IMG/VR virus record: IMGVR_UViG_3300024264_001398 | Span: 1 to 20,477 of that record | Length of the DNA: 20,477 bases | Direction: 5' to 3' (one strand) | Origin: a virus | Shown here: positions 7,813 through 16,167 of the stretch, in pieces | Layout of the letters: each line of letters opens with the position of its first letter | How positions within the stretch are numbered: the first letter of the stretch is position 1 | Notes under the pieces: generated by a model | Database searches by the model: none | What the model saw: only the letters and a program-made list of their open reading frames with translations | What the model was told of the DNA's origin: nothing | Made by a program: the position numbers and the translations under genes

Positions 7813-8103
7813 ATGTTATTAGAAACACCATACAAAGTTGGAGACACAGTCTCTTTTAAATTAAGTTCAGGTGAAGAACTGGTAGCTCGATTAGAAGAAG
7901 AATCAGCTACTACATATAAATTACACAAACCAATGGTCCTTATTGCACAACAACAAGGACTAGGCCTAGCACCATTTATGTTTGGCGTATCACCTGATGC
8001 AAAATTTGTATTACAAGCACACTCAGTAAGTTGTCTTGCTAAGACAGAAACAGAAATTGCAAAACAGTATACTTCACAAACTACTGGTATAGCACTGAGT
8101 TAA
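7813..8103 (+). CDS. Small hypothetical protein with Sm/SH3-like beta N-terminus
   Basis: In this 96-residue protein the first 45 residues (VGDTVSFKLSSGEELVARLE, then TYKLHKPMVLI) read as the short curved beta strands of an Sm- or SH3-like barrel. The motif 'K-L-x-S-G-E-E-L-V-A' recalls conserved hypothetical proteins of T4-like cyanophages. The middle is hydrophobic and glycine-rich (GLGLAPFMFG). There is no strong Shine-Dalgarno sequence, and the start lies four bases after the stop of the 30-residue basic ORF, so translation is probably coupled. Function unknown. Confidence 0.7.
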   Translation: MLLETPYKVGDTVSFKLSSGEELVARLEEESATTYKLHKPMVLIAQQQGLGLAPFMFGVSPDAKFVLQAHSVSCLAKTETEIAKQYTSQTTGIALS

Positions 8104-8122
8104 CTACTAGCCCGTCTAGTCC

Positions 8123-8130
8123 GATAAATA
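8123..8130 (+). promoter_or_regulatory. T4-type late promoter motif (GATAAATA)
   Basis: GATAAATA matches NATAAATA and lies in the short gap before a run of structural genes (8147-15713), with no -35 element upstream. The ribosome binding site AAAGGA (8135-8140) and ATG (8147) follow at once. This would be the late promoter for the giant fibre and spike-tip genes. Confidence 0.6.
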
Positions 8131-8146
8131 TACTAAAGGATAGTAT

Positions 8147-8383
8147 ATGATTAGACGTGGCGCACCATTTGACAGAGATAACTTTTTTAATATTCCACCT
8201 ATTGATGCTGGAGATATTAATCCCATATATAATACTGTAATTTCTAATATAGACGGTGGAAACTTTGCGGATGTTCCTGAACAATATTTTGACGGTGGTT
8301 ATATTCCGCTGTTAGGAACAGCTTCATATGATCCTAATATTTTATATGGAAGATTTAGTCCATTAATTGAGGATGATGCATAA
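8147..8383 (+). CDS. Small structural-type protein upstream of the giant fibre
   Basis: This 78-residue protein has an opening (MIRRGAPFDRDNFFNIPPID) that resembles the start of the following fibre (LVRRGPTSDREGFTPLSGE), sharing R-R-G then D-R and F. It may therefore be a shortened copy of the N-terminal attachment module, or a protein that docks at the same virion site. The rest is rich in Asp, Gly, Tyr and Pro, with no recognised domain. It is preceded by a late promoter motif and overlaps the giant fibre start by one base (TAATG), so the two are probably made together. Confidence 0.65.
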   Translation: MIRRGAPFDRDNFFNIPPIDAGDINPIYNTVISNIDGGNFADVPEQYFDGGYIPLLGTASYDPNILYGRFSPLIEDDA

Positions 8384-11300
8384 TGCCAGACGTACCTGAG
8401 CGGGGATCAGTACTTGTAAGACGTGGCCCTACTAGTGATAGAGAAGGGTTTACACCGTTAAGCGGTGAAGTAATATACGATACTACCAATAAGCAGTTAT
8501 ATGTTGGAGACGGTCAAACAGCAGGCGGAAAGCCAGCATACGGCGACAAAGCAAAAGTTGATAGTGAAGGCAACATCACTGAACTTTATTTGCAAGGCGA
8601 ACAAGATCGCCCGGCGGCGTCAAGTGGTCTTTTTAGATATAATCCAGCAACACAAAGTTTAGAATATTCCGACGGCAGTGAATACTATCTAGTTGCATCA
8701 ACTCCATTTAACACAACAACGAATGTATTATACGTATCGCCAAACGGTAGAGACGATAACCTATTTGGTGTTAAAAGAGGCCGCACACCAGGAACTGCCT
8801 TTGCTAGTTTAAATGCTGCCTGTAGAGAAGCCGAACGTGTTGTTAGCCGAGCGTCAAAAGGATTAGGTCCATATCAAAAATGGATCACATACGATAGTCA
8901 AGTACAACAGCAACGTTCTTATATTGTGTCAATTAATGATGTAGGTGACTTTAAAGATATTGCAGTTTTTAAAGGCTCTGCTGAACTAGATGCTACAACT
9001 GAATTACGTAGTGGATTTAGAGTAATTGGACAAACTAGTGGTGCAGTAGGTCTCATTGAAGAATACAATGTAAACTCAGGACAAACTGCTGACCAACTAA
9101 TTATAAAAGTTGAGGAAGGAACATTTGTACTAGACGAACAACTAAAGTTTGGTAATCCAATACCTGGCGTTCCGTATAGCGAGTATCAAGCAGCCGGAAC
9201 AGAATATCCTGAAATAACAATTAGACTTGAAAGTGGTATTTACTTTGAACATTTTCCAATCAAAGTACCAAATAATACTTCTATCAAAGGCGATGAATTT
9301 AGACGTAGTATTGTAAGGCCACGCCCTGGTGCTAGTGCTAGTCCTTGGGCAAACACTCGATTCAAACGTGGCGCTGAACACTTAAACTTAGACCCAGCAG
9401 TTGTTGGTGATAATCCATTTGGTGCGCACTATCTAGCAGATAGATCTACTGACATATATGCTTATGCAGAGAATGTAGGCGACTACGACGAAGCGTACAA
9501 AACATTTTCTACAATGCAGAACAAGCAAGTATTACAAGACAGTGTTATAAACTTTATTACTACTACATATCCAAGTTTAGAATATGACGAACAAAAGTGT
9601 AGACGTGATGTAGGATATATAGTCGATGCTGTTGCATTAGATATGTTGTATGGCGGATATCAAGAAACATTATTTTCTGCACTAACATATCAAGGACAGC
9701 TACCAGCAGACCAAGTTACAGAAACTGCCGCGGCGATTACTCATTTAAAAATACAAATGAGTGCATTAGTTGAAAGTGCAGAACAAAGTGTAGTTGAGGA
9801 TTTAGTTGGATCTGTTGTTGAAGTTATAAATGGAAACTTCAACGCACCTAAAGCTAATGACGAGGTGGATGTGTTCTTAATGAATGACGCAACCATCATA
9901 AGAAATATAAGTGTACAAGGTCATGGCGGATTTATGGAAGTACTTGATCCTGCAGGACAGATACTTACCAAATCTCCTTACACACAAACAGCATCTAGTT
10001 TTTCAAAATCTATAGCACCAGACGTATTGTTTGGTGGGGGTATGTTTATTGACGGCTTTGCCGGTAATTTAGACGCACGTTTAAAACAAGCTAATAGCAC
10101 TACTGAAATTATTATTGATAATGTATATAGACAGCCTCAAACTCCAACTAGCTTCTTTATTGACGGAACAAGATTTCAAGTAGACAAAGCAGATACAGTT
10201 GGTGTCGCAGCCGGAGAATATAGATTACTATTAAACCCAGCAACTCCTTGGGAATTGCCATACTATCAAATTGTAAACGAATTAGAAACTGCATTACCTA
10301 GTTTACCTTACGATATAGAATTACTAAGTGCTGGTAATATATCAATGCTTGGTAACGACTTTACGCAAGTGAACGACCTAGGATACGGAGTATATACTAC
10401 AAACAACGCACGATGCGAACTTGTTAGCGTATTCTGTTACTACAATCACATAAGTTATCTAGCTGAAAACGGTTCAGACATACGTTCGTTAAATGGTTCA
10501 ACAGCGTATGGGGATTTTGCTCTTGTTGCTAAAGGCAGTGATCCATTAGAAGTAAGCGACCAAGTATTTGTAGCAGAAGATACAGTACAAATTGCCACAG
10601 TAAAAACAACTGGAGATTATCCTAACCAACGTGGAGACACAGTAGTTTATGTTATTAATCCAAGTTATGCACCATTCAATGTAAGTGAACTAGAAATTGA
10701 TCACAATGGTGCAGCGGACATGAATGGTGATCCGGTTTACTTAAACAGATACGAAGTAACTAACATTACATCAATTGACGGGACATCGCCGCAGATATAT
10801 GCACTTAATATTGCTCAGGGTGCAGCAGATAATCCTGGAATACAAGTAGATATTCCAGATGCAACTAAAATAGTTATTAGATCAAATCAAGTTATAAAGT
10901 ATGATGGTATTATTGATGTAAATCCAACTCGTCCTAGTACAGCATTAGTTTATGATGACGACCCTGATAAAGTATATCGTGTACTAGCATATGATGTAGC
11001 AAACTTGCCATCAAACGAAGCACGTATTACACTTCGTGAAAGTTATGATTATGTTAAACTTGTTATTGACGATACAGCAGGTAGTGTAGCAGGCTCTGGA
11101 CAAGTTGGCGACACAACAATACGCCTTGATGTTGACTTTGATACAAATGAAGAAGCAAGAATACTTGGAGCAATTACCAACAGTAAACAATATGTGTTTG
11201 GTTTTGACGGAACAATGCACCAAATTACTGCATATAGAGATAAGGCAACAACTGGACAACTTTATGCAGAAGTAGATGTAACACCTGCACTAACAAGATC

Positions 11301-14300
11301 GTTTAGTGTATACCCAGATGCTCCTACAATGCGAGCCGGAGTTCCTGCAACTACAGTTGCTAGAATCACAGTTGGTATCAGTACATTAAGAGTTACAGGA
11401 CACGACTTATTAGACATTGGAACAGGAAGTTACCAAACATCGAGTTATCCAAGAGAAATTTACGGCCAACCTGAAATACCAGCAAGCCAACCTCGTGAAG
11501 TAGTTGAAGAAGGTAAAGGACGAGTATTCTATGTAACCACTGACCAAGATGGTAACTTTAGGGTTGGTGAATACTTTAAAGTTGATCAAGGTACAGGTAC
11601 TGTTACATTCTCAGCAAGTATTGCTCTTTCAAACTTAGATGGTATTGGATTCAAACGTGGTGTTGCAGTTAGTGAATTTTCAACTGACGATGCAATGACA
11701 GACAATGCAAGTGATACTGTGCCAACTGAAAGTGCAGTACGTAGTTATGTAAACAGAAGACTAGGACTTACACATGCCGGAATTAGTGTTCCTGCTAAAA
11801 TAGGTCCAGGCTATTTAGATTTAACAGCAACACAACCTTTACAAGGCAATTTAGATCTAGCAAATTATAAAATAGAACGTGTTGCAGAACCTGTTTCTAA
11901 TTTAGACGCAACTAATAAATTGTTTGTAGAAACATATGCCGATAGTAAAACATTTGAAGTTAATAGTTTAAGTGCAAATGTAGACAATAGTATAACATTA
12001 GTAACAGACGACATTGACGAAAGTGTAACACCTACAAATTTATATTTTACAGACGCGAGAGCCCAAGCAGCTATTAGTGCAACCGATGCTGGCGGAGATG
12101 GAAGTTTATCATATGATGATTTAACAGGTGTAATCACCTACACTGGTCCTAGTGCTACAGAAGTAAGAGCGCATTTTAGCGCCGCACAAACTAGTGACGG
12201 AAATACTAGATACGGTGGACTAGAATACGATAGTGGTAACGGAACATATACATACAGCGGAATAACACTTGACGAAATTCGTGGTGCATTTACTGTAACA
12301 GGTAGTATTAGTTATAATGCGGCCACTGGTGAAATAGAATTTGACGAAAAGACAGATGGTGATATTAGAGGCCTGTTTAGTGCAAGTGGTGACTTAGCAT
12401 ATAATTCTGGTACAGGTGTATTCAGTATAACCAAATACACTAATGCCAATGCAAGGACAGCAGTGTCAGTTAGTGATACTGCCGACCCGGTTGGTGACGA
12501 ATACTACGGAAGTTTATCATACAATTCAACAAACGGAATTATTAGTTTAACAGGAACAGCTCGTAGCGAAATACGAGCAGCTATTAGTGTTAGTGGAGAT
12601 CTAAGTTATAATTCTAATACCGGAGTTATTAGTTACACTGACACAGATAGAAGTGATACTGCTATTAGAGGGTTAATTAGTGTTAGTGGCGATTTAAGCT
12701 ATGATAGTTCAACTGGTGTAATTAGTTTTACCGCAGGAGAAGTTGGCAGTGGCGATGTACGAGGATTTGTTAGTGCAAATGACAATGGCGGACTAGGATC
12801 ATTTAGTTACACTGAAAGCTCAGGTGTATTTGATTACACTGGTCCTAGTAATAGTGATATTAGAGGATTGATTAGTGTTAGCGGTGATTTAAGTTATGAC
12901 AGTTCGACTGGTGTAATTAGTTACTCAGATGCCGCAGCTAGGACCGAAAGCGAGATTAGAGCCTTGTTTAGTGCTAGTGGAGATGTTAGTTATGACTCGT
13001 CAACTGGTGCGTTTAGTTTCTCTGAGACAGCTCAAAGAACTGACGGCGCTATTAGAAATTTGTTCACTGGTGGCGGAGATTTAAGTTATAACAGTATCAG
13101 TGGAGCATTTAGTGTTACAAAAACCAAAGTAGGTATTTCAGGCAGCGAAGCAAGTGGAACTATTACTATTGCAGGTGCCGGTAGTGTTACAGCAACACAA
13201 AACAGTAATACAGTTACACTGACAGGTGTTGATACTACATATGCATTAAGTGTAGAAAATGTTGGTACTGATGTATTAGACGGACAGACTAGAGTCCGAC
13301 TAAGTGACGGTGCAACAAATCAAGACGTTATAATAGTAGGCGGCAATGCTATTGAAGTTACCGGAACTGCTAGTTCTGAAACGATAACAATTGATCATGC
13401 TGACACTTCTAACAATCAAGCAAGTGTCAGCAACACAGCAGACGACACAGTCATACAAAGTATTAGTATTGATGACTTTGGTCACATCACTGATATCAGT
13501 TCTAAAACACTCAGCATAGAAGATTTAGGTACACTTGCTGACTTAGGTTACTCAGGTACAGCCGATGCCAATACTTATGTATTACCAGCTTTAAACATTG
13601 CTGAAGCAGAAGTAGACGGCAATACTCTTACGTTATTCCAAGAAAATGATACTGAGATTACATTTACAAATACAACGTATTCAACTGCAACTAGTTCAAC
13701 ACTAGGTCTAGTTAAAATAGGATATACAGAAGATGGTAAAAATTATCCAGTAGAATTATCAAGTGGTCAAATGTTTGTTAACGTACCTTGGGCAAATACA
13801 TTTAGAGCTATAACTGACACACCTACTGACGGAGCAACTACTACAAGTATTAGCTCAGCCTGGGCATTTGATAATGTTAAAACAGCAGTACCGGCCAATG
13901 CATTGTTTACAGATACTAATACATTTAGAGCCATTAGTAGTACTCCTACAAATGGTGCAACTACTACAAGTATTAGCTCAGACTGGGCATTTGATAATGT
14001 TAAAACAGCAGTACCAGCAAATGCATTGTTTACTGATACTAATACTGTAACTAGTGTAGGCATAACTGGAAGTGAAACCACAGGCACAGTTACTATTGCT
14101 GGTGCAGGTAATGTTACAGCAACACAAGTTGGCAGTACAATTACACTAACAGGTAGTTCAGCAGCAACTACAACAAATATTACAGATAGCCCTGACAATC
14201 CATCACAAACTCAATGGTATCCTACATTTGTTGCTGGTGTAGGTGATCAAGCTACTAAAATACACGACAGTACTTTAAAATATATTCCAAGCAGCGGAAC

Positions 14301-14709
14301 ATTGGCTGCAACTACATTTAGCGGTAATGCAACAACTGCTAACTATGCTGACTTAGCGGAAAAATATACTAGTGATGCAGAATACGAAGTTGGAACTGTT
14401 TTACAATTTGGCGGCGAAGCTGAAGTAACTTTATCAGAATATGCTTCTACAAAAGTAGCAGGAGTTGTATCAGAGAAACCTGCTTACTTGATGAATGCAG
14501 AGATAGAAGGTGTAGCAATAGCATTACAAGGCAGAGTACCTTGTAAGGTATGGGGCCAAGTTAGAAAAGGCGACATGATGATATCTAGTAAATATAAGGG
14601 ATATGCAGAAGCAAGTTCTTTTATTGGCGGAGCAATAATTGGTAAAGCACTTGAAGATAAAACTACAGACGGTGAAGGAATTATCGAAGTAGTTGTAGGA
14701 AGATTATAA
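8383..14709 (+). CDS. Giant tail fibre protein, 2108 residues
   Basis: This is the largest gene in the window and very probably a virion fibre. Order of parts: residues 1-55, an attachment-type module (VRRG, SGEVIYDTTNKQLYVGDGQT); about 110-700, a beta-rich region opening with LYVSPNGRDDN and containing IRLESGIYFEHFPIKVPNN, typical of beta-helix stalks; about 1040-1120, a segment with FYVTTDQDGNFRVGEYFKVD familiar from fibres of T4-like marine phages; 1237-1580, eleven degenerate repeats of 29-40 residues; about 1583-1806, a Gly/Thr/Ser-rich beta region; 1806-1887, two tandem 41-residue repeats; and 1987-2108, a C-terminal domain beginning YADLAEKYTSDAEYEVGTVL, which I recognise as a recurrent fibre C-terminus in marine phages. 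It overlaps the PAAR gene by one base. Host-surface binding is the inferred role. Confidence 0.85.
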   Translation: MPDVPERGSVLVRRGPTSDREGFTPLSGEVIYDTTNKQLYVGDGQTAGGKPAYGDKAKVDSEGNITELYLQGEQDRPAASSGLFRYNPATQSLEYSDGSEYYLVASTPFNTTTNVLYVSPNGRDDNLFGVKRGRTPGTAFASLNAACREAERVVSRASKGLGPYQKWITYDSQVQQQRSYIVSINDVGDFKDIAVFKGSAELDATTELRSGFRVIGQTSGAVGLIEEYNVNSGQTADQLIIKVEEGTFVLDEQLKFGNPIPGVPYSEYQAAGTEYPEITIRLESGIYFEHFPIKVPNNTSIKGDEFRRSIVRPRPGASASPWANTRFKRGAEHLNLDPAVVGDNPFGAHYLADRSTDIYAYAENVGDYDEAYKTFSTMQNKQVLQDSVINFITTTYPSLEYDEQKCRRDVGYIVDAVALDMLYGGYQETLFSALTYQGQLPADQVTETAAAITHLKIQMSALVESAEQSVVEDLVGSVVEVINGNFNAPKANDEVDVFLMNDATIIRNISVQGHGGFMEVLDPAGQILTKSPYTQTASSFSKSIAPDVLFGGGMFIDGFAGNLDARLKQANSTTEIIIDNVYRQPQTPTSFFIDGTRFQVDKADTVGVAAGEYRLLLNPATPWELPYYQIVNELETALPSLPYDIELLSAGNISMLGNDFTQVNDLGYGVYTTNNARCELVSVFCYYNHISYLAENGSDIRSLNGSTAYGDFALVAKGSDPLEVSDQVFVAEDTVQIATVKTTGDYPNQRGDTVVYVINPSYAPFNVSELEIDHNGAADMNGDPVYLNRYEVTNITSIDGTSPQIYALNIAQGAADNPGIQVDIPDATKIVIRSNQVIKYDGIIDVNPTRPSTALVYDDDPDKVYRVLAYDVANLPSNEARITLRESYDYVKLVIDDTAGSVAGSGQVGDTTIRLDVDFDTNEEARILGAITNSKQYVFGFDGTMHQITAYRDKATTGQLYAEVDVTPALTRSFSVYPDAPTMRAGVPATTVARITVGISTLRVTGHDLLDIGTGSYQTSSYPREIYGQPEIPASQPREVVEEGKGRVFYVTTDQDGNFRVGEYFKVDQGTGTVTFSASIALSNLDGIGFKRGVAVSEFSTDDAMTDNASDTVPTESAVRSYVNRRLGLTHAGISVPAKIGPGYLDLTATQPLQGNLDLANYKIERVAEPVSNLDATNKLFVETYADSKTFEVNSLSANVDNSITLVTDDIDESVTPTNLYFTDARAQAAISATDAGGDGSLSYDDLTGVITYTGPSATEVRAHFSAAQTSDGNTRYGGLEYDSGNGTYTYSGITLDEIRGAFTVTGSISYNAATGEIEFDEKTDGDIRGLFSASGDLAYNSGTGVFSITKYTNANARTAVSVSDTADPVGDEYYGSLSYNSTNGIISLTGTARSEIRAAISVSGDLSYNSNTGVISYTDTDRSDTAIRGLISVSGDLSYDSSTGVISFTAGEVGSGDVRGFVSANDNGGLGSFSYTESSGVFDYTGPSNSDIRGLISVSGDLSYDSSTGVISYSDAAARTESEIRALFSASGDVSYDSSTGAFSFSETAQRTDGAIRNLFTGGGDLSYNSISGAFSVTKTKVGISGSEASGTITIAGAGSVTATQNSNTVTLTGVDTTYALSVENVGTDVLDGQTRVRLSDGATNQDVIIVGGNAIEVTGTASSETITIDHADTSNNQASVSNTADDTVIQSISIDDFGHITDISSKTLSIEDLGTLADLGYSGTADANTYVLPALNIAEAEVDGNTLTLFQENDTEITFTNTTYSTATSSTLGLVKIGYTEDGKNYPVELSSGQMFVNVPWANTFRAITDTPTDGATTTSISSAWAFDNVKTAVPANALFTDTNTFRAISSTPTNGATTTSISSDWAFDNVKTAVPANALFTDTNTVTSVGITGSETTGTVTIAGAGNVTATQVGSTITLTGSSAATTTNITDSPDNPSQTQWYPTFVAGVGDQATKIHDSTLKYIPSSGTLAATTFSGNATTANYADLAEKYTSDAEYEVGTVLQFGGEAEVTLSEYASTKVAGVVSEKPAYLMNAEIEGVAIALQGRVPCKVWGQVRKGDMMISSKYKGYAEASSFIGGAIIGKALEDKTTDGEGIIEVVVGRL
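12091..13122 (+). repeat. Eleven degenerate in-frame repeats in the giant fibre
   Basis: The encoded unit is about 29-40 residues, roughly G-D-L-S-Y-x-S-x-T-G-V-I-S-Y, a variable linker, then D-I-R-G-L-I-S-V-S. I count eleven units between residues 1237 and 1580. Neighbouring units share long near-identical DNA stretches, for example around 12664-12726 and 12866-12915. The pattern suggests a repetitive trimeric beta stalk grown by unequal recombination. Confidence 0.8.
13798..14043 (+). repeat. Two tandem 123-bp in-frame repeats in the giant fibre
   Basis: Positions 13798-13920 and 13921-14043 are adjacent direct copies, each encoding 41 residues that start with TFRAI and end with ALFTDTN. 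The central and 3' parts are nearly identical in DNA, and the 5' part has diverged (TDTPTDG versus SSTPTNG). This is a fairly recent in-frame duplication. Confidence 0.9.
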
Positions 14710-15713
14710 TGCCAGAAGTAGTAAGAATAGAACTAGACGCACACGAAGGACACGAATCACCTAGTCCAGGACCTTTCCATCAAACTAGTTACAACGAAGG
14801 ATCTCCTGATGTGTTTACAAATGAAAAAGCAACAGTACGTATTGGCGACACTACAATTTGTGGAGATCCAGCAGAAACAGGATCAGATACAGTTTTTATA
14901 AATGAAATAGCAGTACATAGAAGAGGTGACGCAACATCTGGACACGGTAGTTGGGTACCAACTAAAGCAGAAACTGGCTCACAAAATGTATGGGCAAATG
15001 AAGGTTATGTCCCGCCAATTATTCTTACACCGGAACAAGCAGCCGCCACTGATGCACAAGTACAAGAAGCAATTGCTAATCCTCCTGCATCAGGAGATAC
15101 TAGTGGCCAAGTTCCAGCAAGATACGAAGGAGCACCAGCAGCTGGCGTAGACGATATGGGAACAACTACACCATTAGTTGATGCAAGTGCAGCCAATTCA
15201 ACAGCAGCAGCCGACGGCATTCCAGGATTTTTAACTGGACTATTATCAGAAGCAGCTAATGATCAATGGGACGAAACTGTTAATCCTAGTAACGGAAACA
15301 TTATTAATATATGGAAAGAGCTAGGATTTCCTGATACATCGTATTGGAAAACAGATCAAACACCTTGGTGTGCAGGATTTGTAAATTGGGTATTAAAGCG
15401 TACAGGTTACAAATATATGCAAAGTGCTAGAGCATACGACTTTAGAGACAAGACTAGTGTATATGGCGGAGTACCAGTTCCATTGTCAGATGGACAACCT
15501 GGAGATATTGTTGTATGGAATTATAGCCACGTAAACTTTATATATACATCACCGAGTCCAGGAACATATACTTTCTGCGGGGGCAATCAAAGCGACAAAG
15601 CAAGTCCTACTAATAATAATCCATCAGGCGGCACAATTACACACAGTCATCAATATGGATGGACTCAGAGTAGAGGCAAGGTCTCAGGCATATTCCGTCC
15701 GGTTAGATCATAA
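14709..15713 (+). CDS. PAAR spike-tip protein fused to a CHAP/NlpC-P60-like peptidoglycan hydrolase
   Basis: Two parts are joined in 334 residues. Residues 1-100 form a PAAR-type repeat domain: SPSPGPFHQTSYNEGSPDVF, VRIGDTTICGDPAETGSDTVF, and IAVHRRGDATSGHG with SWVP. Such domains make the metal-bound sharp tip of contractile-tail spikes (T4 gp5.4-like). Residues 100-170 are an Ala/Pro-rich linker. Residues 175-330 look like a CHAP/NlpC-P60-type cysteine amidase: TPWCAGFVNWVLK with Cys221, then QPGDIVVWNYSHVNFI with His274, then FCGGNQSD with Asn293 as a candidate third residue. This would puncture the outer membrane and then cut peptidoglycan during DNA injection. Fusion of tip and hydrolase differs from T4, where lysozyme is in gp5. 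It follows the giant fibre with a TAATG overlap. Confidence 0.85.
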   Translation: MPEVVRIELDAHEGHESPSPGPFHQTSYNEGSPDVFTNEKATVRIGDTTICGDPAETGSDTVFINEIAVHRRGDATSGHGSWVPTKAETGSQNVWANEGYVPPIILTPEQAAATDAQVQEAIANPPASGDTSGQVPARYEGAPAAGVDDMGTTTPLVDASAANSTAAADGIPGFLTGLLSEAANDQWDETVNPSNGNIINIWKELGFPDTSYWKTDQTPWCAGFVNWVLKRTGYKYMQSARAYDFRDKTSVYGGVPVPLSDGQPGDIVVWNYSHVNFIYTSPSPGTYTFCGGNQSDKASPTNNNPSGGTITHSHQYGWTQSRGKVSGIFRPVRS

Positions 15714-15781
15714 CCACATTTAAGACCCCTTAAACACACGTTTATTAAATAAATTTACATTAACAAAAAAGGAGAAGTATA
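15714..15781 (+). promoter_or_regulatory. Intergenic gap with weak hairpin and late-promoter-like motif
   Basis: A six-base AT-rich inverted repeat (TTTAAG at 15719-15724, loop ACCC, CTTAAA at 15729-15734) follows the PAAR gene but lacks a T-run, so it is at best a weak terminator. ATTAAATA, starting at 15744, is one mismatch from NATAAATA. GGAG at 15771-15774 is a strong ribosome binding site for the ATG at 15782. Confidence 0.35.
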
Positions 15782-15958
15782 ATGGCAAATCACGACGAAA
15801 TCGTACAGGCATTTAATAACTACTTACTCGAACATGAAACGTTCGAAGGTAAAGGCGTAAAAGCCGCGGCTGCAAGAGCTAGAAAAGCATTGGGTGACTT
15901 AGGCAAACTTACAAAAGAACGCCGTAAAGAAATCCAAGAAAAAAAGAACGCTATGTAA
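15782..15958 (+). CDS. Small basic helical protein, 58 residues
   Basis: A good Shine-Dalgarno sequence (GGAG, seven bases upstream) precedes this 58-codon frame. The N-terminal half is acidic to neutral (HDEIVQAFNNYLLEHETFEG). The second half is strongly basic and helical: KAAAARARKALGDLGKLTKE followed by RRKEIQEKKNAM. It has no Cys and no membrane segment. The charge pattern suggests nucleic-acid binding, but I know no named family. The penultimate lysine codons form A AAA AAG (15940-15946), and the next gene overlaps by one base in the -1 frame. Confidence 0.75.
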   Translation: MANHDEIVQAFNNYLLEHETFEGKGVKAAAARARKALGDLGKLTKERRKEIQEKKNAM

Positions 15959-16167
15959 TGAGCGGGCAGAGGCGTTGGCTCGTAACATGGGCTCGCACTG
16001 TAGGTATGCCTATTGGGCTTACTGATGATGACAAGCCAGAATTCCTTCCAATCACTCAACGTAGTGTAATGAAGGCGCTGGCTTTTCGCACCTTTTGGAT
16101 AGTGTTACACGTTGTAACCTGTTTTAGTATTATTGCTGGCAACGGCAGAAACTTAGGAATTTGGTAA
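15958..16167 (+). CDS. Small membrane protein, 69 residues
   Basis: The ATG overlaps the previous stop (TAATG). The N-terminal half is polar (GMPIGLTDDDKPEFLPITQR). The second half contains one hydrophobic helix, about residues 43-61 (FRTFWIVLHVVTCFSIIAG), likely to span the inner membrane. There is no signal peptide cleavage site. It is directly followed by the SHMT gene with no gap. I recognise similar short proteins in marine T4-like phages only as hypotheticals. A lysis-related role is possible but not supported by any specific motif. Confidence 0.65.
   Translation: MSGQRRWLVTWARTVGMPIGLTDDDKPEFLPITQRSVMKALAFRTFWIVLHVVTCFSIIAGNGRNLGIW

Noticed and set aside
13767-14198. 143-codon minus-strand frame with internal repeats
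   Set aside because: The repeats are the reverse reading of the 123-bp tandem units of the giant fibre; there is no start signal and the sense-strand frame is clearly the coding one.
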